A DNA stretch of 64,000 nt, taken from contig NC_030853.1 in assembly GCF_000208745.1 (NCBI RefSeq), positions 5,114,102 through 5,178,101 of the forward strand, read 5' to 3'. The position numbers and the translations under genes were made by a program. Below, in pieces: positions 1-11,953 of the stretch. Position 1 is the stretch's first letter, and each line of letters begins with the position of its first letter. The DNA comes from Theobroma cacao. Lineage: Eukaryota; Streptophyta; Magnoliopsida; Malvales; Malvaceae. Under the pieces are notes generated by a model that saw nothing but the letters and a program-made list of their open reading frames with translations, did no database searches and was not told the origin of the DNA.

Positions 1-1006
1 AGGTAGTGTTAGAGTTCACTTCACGTCGAACCCCCACGTGAATGTGTAACTCGGCCAACGCCAAGGAACGGCTTGTTTTCAAAACTAGAATGTGTTTAAC
101 AAGTAAATATCTTAACAACCTTGGCGGACTCGGTTAGATGCCTCGGCCAAGGTATCTCCGAGGACTAGATTTTGGCTTAAGCCATGTTTTTAATAAAGGT
201 TATAAGCCTTGACAACTGTTTTGGTAAATTACAAATGTTTTATGGTTTAAAAAAGAAATTAAAAACCTTATGAAATGGTTTGTGATTTGTTGTTTAAACT
301 TGCCTCCATTTTACTCGCCTTTAGATATTTATAATAATGTCTGTTTACTCATTAGGATTGTAAAATCTCACCCACCTCCTTTCCAAACATTTCAAGCCTG
401 TGGTAGCTTGCAGATATCCGATTTTGTCGAGGATTCCGGTTAACCCCTCTATCCCACAGACAGTAGGTTACTATCACCAATACTGGGTGTATTTATGGGC
501 CACTTGTCATTGTAATTATTATTGTACATTATAACTTTGTAAATTATTGTATGTATGAATTTATTTTATTCTCACGCTACAAAAATTATTTAGGTATAGT
601 TCTATAAAAATTGTTTTATAAAAAAATAAAATATATTATCAAATATTTTTATTTAGTTTAATTAGCCAACTTTTCACTCTAAATGAATGATTTAGATTAT
701 AAAAATTTATTTTTAATCGACAGTGGATGTTTTTCTACCATACGTTGTATCTTTATCAGGTTTCGAAATTTTTTGGTAAAAATTACCAAAATACCCCTAT
801 GTGGCGAAAATTTTATTTTGATAGTTTTCAATCTAAAATAGTTTATATTTTCTTAAAACTCGATATTTAACAACGATTGCTCACAAGAAAGGCAAGAAAC
901 TGATTCGTTAGCCTTGCGGGGTTCCGATTGGCATTCTAGATAATGAGTGTCAATCGGGACGTCGCGGCGGTTGTCATGGGCTCGAGGGAGGTTCCAAGTC
1001 GTGACA
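1..1006 (+). repeat. Family C LTR fragment inserted in Copia-1 3' LTR
   Basis: Aligns with 10028-11036 and with the right part of 59182-61914 and ends ...GTCGTGACA. The next bases, TCTTG (1007-1011), are the expected target duplication, but the left copy is out of view. No ORF is supported. Confidence 0.85.
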
Positions 1007-1243
1007 TCTTGAGTCCGCCAACTTCTGATTTGAAGTTTAACTGAGTAACCCTTCATTATTCAACTAAGGAACTTCTATTTTATTGATTTGTTGTGGCTTC
1101 TTATTCATATACTTTTTGATATGTCCCTTGGAATAATTTATTTATCATTAGCATACAATTCTCGTCCTGTACACTCAAGTAGAAATATTAGACACAAATG
1201 AATGGGAATGTTTTATTATCATCAAAAACTAATGAAGCCAACA
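1007..1243 (-). repeat. 3' LTR of Copia-1, first 237 bp
   Basis: Matches 14487-14717 of the 5' LTR nearly base for base. On the minus strand it begins TGTTGGCTTCATTAG after the polypurine tract. It is interrupted at 1006 by a family C LTR; the rest lies left of the window. Confidence 0.9.
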
Positions 1244-1958
1244 ATCTCCCCCTTTTTGATGATGACAAAACATTGCTTGACTAACAACATAGTGTCCATT
1301 TGTTCTTTTTAGTTCTACACAAAATGAGAATTTCCTCCCCCTAAGTGTGTGCTCCCCCTTAGTGTATGCATATTTTTCTTATTCATTTCAGTAGGTTTTT
1401 ATTTATGTCGTACAGATAATGACATTATATATTCGTAATATATATATGCAGATATATAGAGTAATTGACAGTCAGTGACTATTGACAAATTATCATCAAT
1501 ATATCAACAGTGTCTGTCAATAGCATATTGTTACCAAATTTTAGCTATGCTATTTATCATCCAACAAATATAGTATAATTAACATCCATATATATCCGTA
1601 GCCATTTTCCATTCACATTATCATATTAAAAATCAATCATCAGCATGACAGCCCAATATCAGCACCAAAGCAGTAGCAGAAACTCAATGGCAGAAACTTC
1701 AATAACAGATTTAAATATTCAACCATCAACTTGTTGACATCCAAAAACATAAGCAGCAGTGTCTATCAGTATCCAAACACATCTATCAACAAAGTCAAAT
1801 TTAATTGTTCAACTTCCAAAGCAAAAATAGCAGGAAAATAAAAATAGCAGTCAATATTCCTAAATTACCCCTAATTACTCCTAGTTCTCCATTAGACTCT
1901 GTACATTAATTGTACCCTAATTCTCCCCTTTTTTGTCATCATCAAATCTTAAGGATGA
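1244..1958 (-). other. Copia-1 3' noncoding region with repeated polypurine tracts
   Basis: On the minus strand, AAAAAGGGGGAGAT lies directly before the 3' LTR (1244-1256). Further G-rich purine tracts are at 1334-1345, 1351-1362 and 1922-1934. Multiple polypurine tracts before the 3' LTR are a published Sirevirus trait. The rest is AT-rich with short CAGCA-type repeats and no ORF. Confidence 0.75.
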
Positions 1959-3855
1959 TTAAGCATCTTCTGAAGAGGATGAGGGAGAGGATTCATCAGT
2001 AAAATATCGTACATTAAGAGGTTCAGGAGATGGTTCTGGAGGTGATTTCTGTGGTGAGGGTTCAGGGGATGATTTATCAGGAATTTCAAGGGGGTCTTGA
2101 GGATAAGAGATGGCTGATGGTCTAGCTTTTTTAGCTATTTTGGAGGATTTGCGTCTCTTGAGGAATTTGGTCTAGGTTGCCATTGTCTTCATGCCTTTAC
2201 CAGATGGTTTAAACTTAGCTTATGGAGCAGCAGTAACTTTTTCTTTTCCTTTACTCGATTTCTCTTCTGCTATGAGAGCTGGTTCAGTGGATGCAGACTT
2301 CTGTGCTTATGCTTTAGCTACTTCCTTTTCTACTTGCTCTTCCCTACCCATCTGATGAAAAATGTCCATGATTAATACTTCTTCAGAATGAGAAGGAGAA
2401 GGCTGCCCTTTCTGAGGCTTTGGAGAGGATGGAGGATTTTTATCCAGTGAGCCAAGCACCTTAGTTCCTTCTTCTGATTTAGCTTCCTTTTGTGGTTCAA
2501 GTGAGGGGATTTTCCTTGGTTGATCCACTTCAGGTTCATGACCCTCGGCTTGGAAGGTAGAGCCTTCAGCATCTTGTCTTGCTGGTGCAGGGCTTAGAGT
2601 GGCAGAGGTGTCTGCAATTGCAAGTTCAGAAGGCATTTTTCCATTTTCTTTCAATTCATTTTTGAGCTCTACCAATTTCTCTTCAATTTTCTGCATTCTT
2701 ACTCCTTGGTTAGTCAACTGTCCATCAATCCTCATGAGCAGGTTGAAATGTATTTCATTAGAGAACTGTAAGGGAGCTATTTCTGGCTGAGCAAGGAAAG
2801 AAAACTCTTTTCTAGGAGTGACCTTGGGGGTTTTAACATATTTCTCTCCATCAAGCTTATACCCCATTTTAGGCAAACTCACAAGGTAAATAGCTTGGTC
2901 CCTGCTCTTCACTTTATCCAATTCATACCTAGAGCTCCAAATCCCTTTTTTTCTGTACCAATGATGTAATGATATTTCCATAAGGCAGATTTATTTTTTC
3001 TAGTCGACAGACTCCTTTTATTCTCTCAATCATGAATCTGCCTAGATTAAGTGGAACACCATTGAAGGCATGCTCTATTAGCCATAAGTCTTGAAGACTA
3101 ATGTAGCCAAAACTGCCACTTTTTCCATGGCTATTCGAAGCAATAAAGTAATTCAAAATTCTAATTTTTGGACTTTTAATCAGACCAGCATTACTCTTTG
3201 ATGAATATTTTTCTTTCCTCCCTGTAATGATCTCCCACAAAGAAGTGGGATCATAGTTTTCAGGCATCTCATAGTCACCATCTTCACTTTCAATTTTAAG
3301 CAAATTTCCTAAATCAGCAGCAGTCACAACAAATTCCTTTCCATTTAAATAGACATTTAAACCATCATCAATATAATCATTAGAATCCTCAAGTTCATCC
3401 TTATCTATGGCTATGCTGGCATAAAATTCTTTCACCAATCTAGCATTATAGGATCGATTTTTTAAAGTGCTAAAATACTTCAGTTTTATTTCTTCAAAAT
3501 AATCTGACAGAATTACTTGAAATCCAGGTGACTCATCAAAACTACTCCAATCAATAAATTTACCACAAGTAATAGGGGAATTCTCGATCTTTTTGAACCT
3601 ATCCTCATGAAATTTATTTCTAAATTTTGAGGATGAAGTCTTAGCTTTATTGAAGGATTTTTATTTCTCTTTCTTTTTCTGGGCTTTGTATTCCTTCTCT
3701 ATCCATGATTTTCTAGTTTTTCCAATCTCAACAGTGGACATTATCTTCTTCTTCTTCTTCTTCTTTTTCTGTACTTCTGCTTGCAGACTCTCTTCCAAGG
3801 GATGTTTACCCTTTTTCTTCTTCAGAATCTCTTTGGATTGTGATGATTTCGCCAT
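1959..3855 (-). pseudogene. Copia-1 envelope-like / plant-transposon-domain ORF downstream of pol
   Basis: Starts with ATG at 3855 and a Lys-rich N-terminus. After one in-frame TAA (about 3661) it continues through KFIDWSSF and LVKEFYASIAID into a globular domain to about 2940. Then comes a frameshift (between about 2930 and 2980), a segment with a short coiled coil (about 2760-2640), and a Pro/Ser/Glu-rich tail with three more stops before a final TAA at 1959-1961. The FYA region resembles the 'putative plant transposon protein' domain seen in 3' ORFs of plant retroelements. Sireviruses often carry an envelope-like ORF here, but I see no convincing signal peptide or membrane helix, so 'envelope-like' describes position only. 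Its function is unknown. Confidence 0.7.
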
Positions 3856-4253
3856 TTGGTTTGAGAAATTTTTGACTTAGGGTTTCAAGAGTTTGAGAGG
3901 GAATGGTTTCAGTTTTAGGTGGGTCAATTTCAGAAGAGCGAAAATGTAGAGAAGATGAGTTAAGGGCAGTTTAATTTTCTCAAAAATTGTCTGTCTCCCC
4001 CTTAAATGATGTCAGTTTTTCTCCTGTTTAAAATTTGAAACATTCCCTCTAAACTTAGTTTTTGCCTAGGCAATTTCTCTTCTCTGTTTTATTACTCGGT
4101 AAATAGTTTCTTTGCATTATTTTACTCCTTTTTTTAACTGACTGAGTCTTATTATTTAAAGAGACAAAATACTCTTAGTTGATTAAGTGCCTCTCTTAGT
4201 CAACTAAGTGCCTACTATCCTTTGAGAAAACTTCAGAATTTTTCTTAAAGCTC
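3856..4253 (-). other. Spacer between Copia-1 RNase H and the 3' ORF
   Basis: No coding potential seen. It holds a polypurine-like run (minus strand AAGGGGGAGACAG, about 3994-4003) and two TTAGTNGACTAA-type palindromes (4177-4211), the motif also repeated in the LTRs. Confidence 0.6.
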
Positions 4254-6549
4254 CTACACACTAACCATTCCTAGATTTCTTCTAATCTCACAAAATCTTT
4301 CCTCATTTAGGGATTTGGTGAATATATTAACTAATTGCTGCAAAGTATTCACAAACTCAATTTTAATGTCACCTTTCACTACGTGATCTCTAACAAAGTG
4401 ATGCCTAATCTCAATATGCTTTGTCCTAGAATGCTGCACAGGATTTTTTGAAATATTGATTGCACTTGTATTGTCACAATATATTGGTATGCTATTCATT
4501 GATATTCCATAGTCTTTTAGTTGTTGTTTAATCCACAAGATTTGAGCACAGCAGCTACCTAAAGATACATATTCGGCTTCAGATGTAGACAGAGCAACTA
4601 AATTCTATTTTTTGCTTGACCATGACACAAGCATACTACCTAGAAACTAGCAGGTTTTGCAGTGCTCTTTCTATTCGTTTTGTTGCTAGCAAAATCTGCA
4701 TCTGAATATCCAACTAGACTAAAGGATGATTCCCTAGGATACCATATGCCAAAAGTTTGTGTGTTTATGAGGTATCTAAAAATTCTTTTAATAGCAGTTA
4801 GGTGTGATTCCTTGCGTTGAGATTGAAAACGAGCACACAGACATACACTAAATTGGATATCAAGCCTGCTGGCTATTAAATAAAGTAATGATCCGATCAT
4901 ACCTCTATAGAGCTTTTCATTAACATCCCTTCCCTTTTCATCAACCTCAAGTTTGGTGGATGGACTCATTGCTGTGCTAATTGACTTCAGGTTCAGCATG
5001 TCAAACTTTTTGAGCATGTCTTGAATGTATCTTTCTTGGTTGATGAAAATTCCTTCCTCACTTTGTTTGATTTGGAGCCCAAAAAAAAAAATTTCAGCTC
5101 TCCCATCATGCTTATCTCAAATTCACCCTACATTTTTTCAGCAAAGTTCTTGCAAAAAGCCTCAATAGTTGCACCAAAAACAATATCATCCACATAGATT
5201 TGAACAACAATTATATCATTAAAGTATCTCTTAATAAACAATGTTGTATCAATGTTGCCTCTAACATAACCTTTTTCAACTAAGAACTTAGAAAGTCTTT
5301 CATACCAAGCTCTTGGAGCTTGTTTTAGTCCATACAAAGCCTTATGAAGTTTGAACACATAATCTTGTTTTTCATAGTCCTCAAATCCGGGGGTTGTTCA
5401 ACATATACTTCTTCTTGAATGTAACCGTTTAAAAATGCACTTTTTACATCCATTTGAAATAATTTAAAGTTCATAAAACAAGCAAATGCAAGCAATAACC
5501 TTATATCTTCTATTCTAGCAACCGATGCAAAGGTTTCATCATAGTCAATTCCTTCCTCTTGGTCATACCCTTGAGCCACTAACCTAGCTTGGTTTCTAAT
5601 AACATTTCCCTGCTCATCCACTTTATTTCTAAACACCCATTTTGTCCTAACAATAGGGTGATTTAAAGGCCAAGAGACTAATGACCACACACAGTTTCTT
5701 TTGAATTGATCAAGTTCCTCTTGCATGGCCATTACCCAGCTTTCTTCTTTTTCAGCTTCTTCAAAGCTCTTAGGCTCAATTTAAGATATGAAAGCTGAAA
5801 ACTGACATGTTTCTCTAACTCTTCTCTTAGTTTTGACACTTTGTGTAATATCTCCTATGATTAGCTCTTATGGATGGTCTTTTACATATCTCCAGTTTCT
5901 TAGAAGGTCATTATGCTGATTTTTGGTTCTTTGCAATGTTTCTAAAGATGGAGATTTCGTTTCTCTTCCTAGGGACTTTTCTTCACTATTTTTCCTGTCA
6001 TCTAAATTGATTTCTTCTGTTTGTCTTTCAAGATCATCCGTATCATCTTCATCAACAGGAATTTTCTTTTGCAAGGCATTTGATTCATCAAAAACTACAT
6101 GGGTCAATTCTTCAACAGTTAAAGTCCTTTTGTTAAAAACTCTATAGGCTTTGAGTTTAATGCATATCCTAAAAATATTGCCTCATCACTCTTTGCATCA
6201 AACTTTCCTAAAGAATATTTTCCTTTGTTCAATACAAAACATTTACAACCAAAACTTCTAAAATGAGAGATATTTGGTTTCCTACCCTTGTAAAGTTCAT
6301 ATGGAATCTTTGATATCATGGCTCTTATTGACACTCTATTAAGGATGTAAGCTGCTGTGTTTATAGCTTTTGCTCAAAAGTACTTTGGTAAATTGTTTTC
6401 ACAAAGCATTGTTCGAGCCAGCTCTTTTAAGGTTTGGTTTTTCCTTTATGTTCTAGGTACAGAAAAATTATGATCCAACCCTTTTTCATTACAAAAGTTT
6501 TCAAACTCATCTCCCTCAAACTCACCTCTATGATCAATTCTAATACTAA
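4254..6549 (-). pseudogene. pol: Copia-1 pol, C-terminal part: integrase end, reverse transcriptase, RNase H
   Basis: Continues integrase past the nested insertion (GEFEG, then RSFGCKCFVL). Reverse transcriptase lies at about 5780-5110, with KARLVAQGY-like (here QARLVAQGYDQ), QMDVKSAFLNG, LYGLKQAPRAWYE and the catalytic IYVDDIVFG. RNase H follows, with YSDADFASN, IYCDNTSAI and TKHIEIRHHFVRD, ending at 4254. Breaks include a frameshift near 5350 between two RT segments and stops around 4600-4640 and 6340-6450. The domain order and YVDD place it in Ty1/copia. Confidence 0.92.
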
Positions 6550-6554
6550 CTATG

Positions 6555-9500
6555 TGTCAAGCCCATCTCTATTATATATGTGAGACCCTAACCTCTATAG
6601 GCTTGTAACTAAGCATAGATGTAATAATACGAGCCAAGGGTTGTTTCGTCATTTTTTTCTAATAAGCTCCCAAAAGTAAGTTTTAAACAATATTATGGTC
6701 TAAGTCGGCCTAAGGCATAAATGGACGGTGAAATTAGGGGTAAAATGGAAAGGAAAACAAAATTTTGACGATTCTTACAATAGGGGCAAAATGGTCATTT
6801 TTCACCTCGGGTTAAAGCTTTATGTTTTCATGAACCTGAGTATGTTTAGACCATTATGGACCTTGTCCCAGTGTCAAAAGCACAAAAAGATTTCATAAAA
6901 GATTGAAGGAGAGTAAGTTAATTGGTGGAGGGGTATTTTGGTAATTTAAATGGAGTGTATAAGTTTGGCTATAAATATCTAGAATTTCCAGCACCTTCTT
7001 GAAATTTCCAATAGCTTGTCTTATTCTTCCTTCTTCCCTTTCATGTTTCTTCAATTCCTCCATGGGAGTTTTCTTCAAGCTTCCATAACTTTCTCTCTCT
7101 AGCTCCAATTTTCATGCTTTTGGTGCACCCTTCTATAAACCCTTGTGCTATTTCATCCTCTCACTTTAAAACCCTTCAAAAATCTAGTTTTCATACTTTC
7201 TCTCACTAGTAGCTACAGCAAGAATGCCTTTCCGCTGCAGCGAAGATTCGTTGTCGTATTTGACTTGCTTATGCAATATTGAAGCTTTCATTCTTCGAAT
7301 GGTTCACTATGTATGGGTTCATGATTTTCAAATGATTAATCATTTAAGGGCTTGATGAGGGGTTTTTAATATGAATGGAATTAAATTGCATTGTTTTGAA
7401 ACAAGTGCATCATGATTTTAAATTCTCCCTTGTTTTTGTTGCTTGTTCCCTTCCTTGTTCACTCACTTGGTTTATACTCACCATTTTCAACTTCATGTTT
7501 TCAGATCACGAGGCAGTCGGTAACTAGGTCGAGGTGTCCTTGTAGACTTTTATCCATCTTTTGGTAGGTGTCTCGGCATTCAGTAGCTGTACCTTCTTCC
7601 GAGTCCCTCCGCTAGAAGTCAAGTCTTCTTTTTGAGATGTATAGACAAACTTGATGTAAAATACTGAGATACATGTTGTAGGCAATGTACACTTAATTAG
7701 TATGCCAATATGAGTTGGCATTGTTTAATATTATTTTGATTCTAAGTTATGAAATGTGACTTAGCAGTTTATGGTGGAATGATGAACACGTCGGATTAAT
7801 AGGCTTGCTTGGGCTTAGTGGACTACGTCCATTGAGCCCATGCGCCGGTCATGGCCCAGAATTTGGGTCATTACAATATACTTGCCATGTCATTCATGTA
7901 CTTGATAGCATGTTTGCATACTTGGATGCCTCGAAAAATCGTTAAAAGTCGGTATCATACCTAGTGGTACAATTAAGTCGATTAAAACCTTGAACTAGTC
8001 CAAATAGAGACTTTAGGATGTATTTAAGAGTTATTGAACCTTAGAATGTCTTAAAATGGTGATTCCGAGTTCGAGGATTAATTTGGAATCTAATCAAGAA
8101 TTTTTATAACGTAGAGGCAAAATGGTCATTTTGCCACTCGAGGGTAAAAATTGGGATGTTGGATGAGATTTTTGACCCAGTTTGACTATTTGGAGCATAA
8201 TTTGAGTTTGAGAAGTGAAAAATTCCAATTCTGACATTTTTTCGAGCATAAGGGCAAACCCGTCATTTCACATGTCCATGAGGACGTAATTAGAATTTTT
8301 GAAATTTTACACCACTGTGACACTTGTCAAGCCCATGAATTTCACCTATTATCATTTTTATACTTTGGATAATTAAGGTATTATATGTGGTGGTAAGAAA
8401 ATGCTTAATAGTTAAGTTTTAACCATGAACCATTCACACGTTGACACGTGTCAAGCTTTAATTCTTTTATAATTTTCTTTATAAACCAACATAAACCTCT
8501 CCCAATTCTTTTTCATTGTCGTACAAGCCAAAGAAAAGGGGGGAAAGAATAGAAACAACCCTTGAGGAAGAAAATTCAAGAGAAATTCATCGGTTACCGA
8601 AAAACGAAGCGATCTAAGGTAAGATTTCGTGATTTTAGCTTAAGATTCACCTTTCCCATGCTTTTTTTTTTTCATTTTCTATGGTTGAAACCCAAACTTT
8701 CATGAAGGAAGTCATGTTGGCCGAATCAAGAGGGGAAGGTTTTGATGATGGTTTTTGTTAGATTTCATGCTATCTAGGTGTTTTTAGTTGTTTTATGATA
8801 TTCGATATGAAAAACAAGCAAGAAAACCACATGTCTTTCACTAAACCCTCCTTGGCCGAATTTAATAGGGGATATATTGATGATGAATTTTGTTATATTT
8901 CATATTATTTAGCACGTATTTGATGATTTATGGTGTCAGATATCGACAATGGTTATCGAAAAGTATAATGCCTTTAGTAAACGACTTGAACGACAACGAG
9001 AAAATCATGGTAAATGGACTTGAATTTGATTTCTAATGATATATACAGACTTATTGGACTGTGTTGACACTGATAAGCACGTTAGTTCATAATCGAAATG
9101 AGTTTAGGATGTGATCATTTAAGTTACAATCAAGTTCATTGAGGTACTTTGGGTGTATTTGGAGTACCAAAAGTGCAATGAATCTATTTGGAGTTGAATC
9201 AGATGTTTTGGCTAATTAAACAGTGTATAGTGCGAGTTAGGTCGAATACCATTTCAGTCCAATAACAATTGAATCTACGTAGAATACTATCTTTAAGTGA
9301 TTATTTGAACATTTCTCATTCAATTTCATGCATTCATATAGAGCTTGGAATAGTTTTATAATAGTTTGGCACAAATGTATTGAATTACTTGTTGTGTATT
9401 AAGTATAGGTGGTGAACCCTCTAGTAAGGGTAAGGATATCGTACTCGAGGACCAGGAGTAGGAGTACTCCTGTTATGGTGAGTAATCAGACTATCATTTT

Positions 9501-11036
9501 AACTATCTAAAGTAGTTTATACTCGTTTTTATGATTTTAAAGAATAATGAACTTAAATTGTAAACTATTATGTTTTATAATTGAAGTGTTGGTTAAATGA
9601 AAGGAGATTCATAATTTGGTTTGAAATTGAATCCTGGTTTTGGAAATTGAGTAAGTGGAGACTATATACTTGTGTTATATATATGTTTTGACTATTGTTA
9701 GTTATGCCGACCCTGCTTTGTAATAAATGTATCAGCATAACGAGATTTGTAATTGACCTATGGTTTGAATTGATGGCTTATGACAATGTGATGGCATGAA
9801 TGGCTGGATTTGTGTTTGTGTGGAATATATGAACTGTTTTGTTTTACCTTGACAGGTTGGGTAATATCATATTAGCCATGTTACACTGCCGAAATTTTTA
9901 TTGATTTGGTGGGGTAATTGATTAGCTTACTGCAGTAGGTGGGTTTCCGTGGACCGGCCTATTAGAGGGGCATGGTAAACCCCGTCATATTTTACCTTAG
10001 TATGAGAGGCGCAAAGGGTATCTCCTAAGGTAGTTTAGAGTTCACTTCACACCGAACCACCACGTGAGGGTGAAACTCAACCAACGCCAAGGAACGATTG
10101 TGTTTTTTAACGTAAAAACATATTTTATGTGTATATGTTATTTTAACAGCCTTGGCAGACTCGGTTGGATGCCTTGCGCAAGGTGTCATCGAGTAGAAGT
10201 TTTGGCACGAGTCAAGTTTTTAAGAGAGTCATAAGCCTTGTTGATTTTTTTTTATGAAATGTAACTGTTTTATATGGGTTGAAATGAGTTTTAATGTTAT
10301 GAATCATATTATGATGAGATGTTTTAATTGTCTCCATTTACTCGGCTTTAGATGTTATAGATGATCTTTGCTTACTCACTGGGTTTATAAAAACTCACCA
10401 CCCTTCTTTCACCCATTTCAGGCTCAGGGCAATCTGTAAACCACCGATTTTGTCGAGGGTTTGCTTTTGGATTCTCACCCTTAGAAATTGTAGGTTTACA
10501 GTCGTGTTTATTTTTGTTATTTTGGGGCTCACATGTCATTGTAGAATATTTTTGTATACCTTGGCGCTATGTGCTATTATATATACGAATTTATTTTGTT
10601 ATTACTTTTCATTAACTATTTACATAGAATTTTATAAATATTGTTTTATATGAAAATGAAATATTTTATTCAATATTTTTATTTAGTTTGATTAGCTATA
10701 ATTTCACTTCAAGTGGATGATTTAGATACCCAAATTTATTTTTAGATATGAAATGTATATTTTTCATTTATATATTGTATTTTTAGCAAGTTTCAAAAAT
10801 TACGGATAAAATGACCAAAATACCCCTGTGCGGTAGAAATTACTTTTTGATTAACTTTGATTTGAAAATAGTCTATATTCCTTTAAAATATAATATTTAG
10901 TAACTGTTACTCACAGGGGAGGCGGAGAACTGATGCTAGAGCCTTGCGAGGTTTCGGTTAACATTCTAGGTAAGGTATGTCTATCGGGACATCGCGACGG
11001 TTGTCACGGGCTCGAAAAGAGTACCGGGTCATGACA
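6555..11036 (+). mobile_element. Family C solo LTR inserted in Copia-1 integrase (contains a nested family B LTR)
   Basis: Bounded by CTATG at 6550-6554 and 11037-11041. Begins TGTCAAGCCC and ends GGTCATGACA. Removing it rejoins Copia-1 integrase in register with Copia-2. Net length is about 3.2 kb after removing the family B insertion at 6579-7875. A TATA-like box with downstream donor-like AAGGTAAG (about 8470-8620) suggests the LTR promoter reads on the plus strand. No gag or pol and no second LTR, so it is read as a solo LTR. The superfamily is not provable from the LTR alone; long LTRs of this kind are usual in Ty3/gypsy. Confidence 0.92.
6579..7875 (+). mobile_element. Family B solo LTR nested in the family C LTR
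   Basis: Flanked by ATATA (6574-6578 and 7876-7880). Starts TGTGAGACCC, ends GGGTCATTACA, and has a TATA box TATAAATAT at 6970-6978. It is a shorter relative of 46985-49721, lacking about 1.4 kb between about 7210 and 7215 that in the longer copy holds the AT microsatellite and the CTGCAG-palindrome block. Confidence 0.92.
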
Positions 11037-11041
11037 CTATG

Positions 11042-11950
11042 ACAAGTCCTTTTTCATTTTCAACCTTTCTACAATAATTTATAAATGCTGGTAGTGCATC
11101 ATTCTTATGAGCAAGGAAGTAGACCCAAGTATACCTAGAGCAGTCATCAACTATCACAAAGCCATATGATTTTCCTCCTAGACTAGTTGTGCTAATTGGC
11201 CCAAATATATCAATGTGCAGTAATTCAAGTGGTCTAGAGGTTGACAAATTCTTCTTACTTTTGAAAGATGTTCTAACTTGTTTTCCTAGTTGACATGCAT
11301 CACAAATTTGATCATATTCAAATTTAAGCTTAGGCAATCCTATAACCAATTTTTTTTCTTATCAATTTTGAAATGGTACGCATGCTTACATGGCCAAGTC
11401 TCCTATGCCATAATCGACCATCACTTTCAACATTGGCTATAAGACATGTTTCACAATTCACTTCAAGATCTTCAAGAAATATAACATACATATTCTTAAT
11501 TCTTTTTCTTATAAATGAGACTTTGTTAGTACTTATATCTATCATTTCACATTTAGTTGAGTCAAAACATACCTTAAAACCTTTGTCACATAATTGGCTA
11601 ATACTCAATAAATTATGTTTCAAACCTTTAACCAACAATACATGACTAATTTGTATTTGGGAGCTCTTACCAGTAGTTCCTATGCCATGAATTCTACCTT
11701 TTGAATCATCACCAAAGGATACAGTACCTCCATTTCTTTTGTCTAACTGAGTAAATAGTATTTCATCTCCTGTCATGTGCCTTGAACAGCCACTGTCCAT
11801 ATACTAAGGCTGCTTTTTCTTTAGCTGAGCCTTTGAAGATGTATCTTTTAAGTGTAGCTCAACCTACAAAACAAATTTTCAGTTTTTCTTAATAGATACC
11901 CATACCTTGATGGGTCTTTGATTGTTAACAACAACAAAAGATCCTTTTGG
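11042..11950 (-). pseudogene. pol: Copia-1 pol, N-terminal part: protease, GAG-pre-integrase and start of integrase
   Basis: Protease is marked by MDSGCSRHMTGD (from 11800), the aspartic-protease active site of plant copia. Integrase zinc binding follows (LWHRRLGHVS, then CDACQLGK), then the first catalytic Asp in LLHIDIFGP. There are stops at the gag junction (11879-11881, 11864-11866), a TGG-to-TAG change just before the protease motif, and a frameshift in a T-run near 11350. The protein is cut at 11042 by a nested insertion and resumes at 6549. Confidence 0.9.
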
Positions 11951-11953
11951 AAC

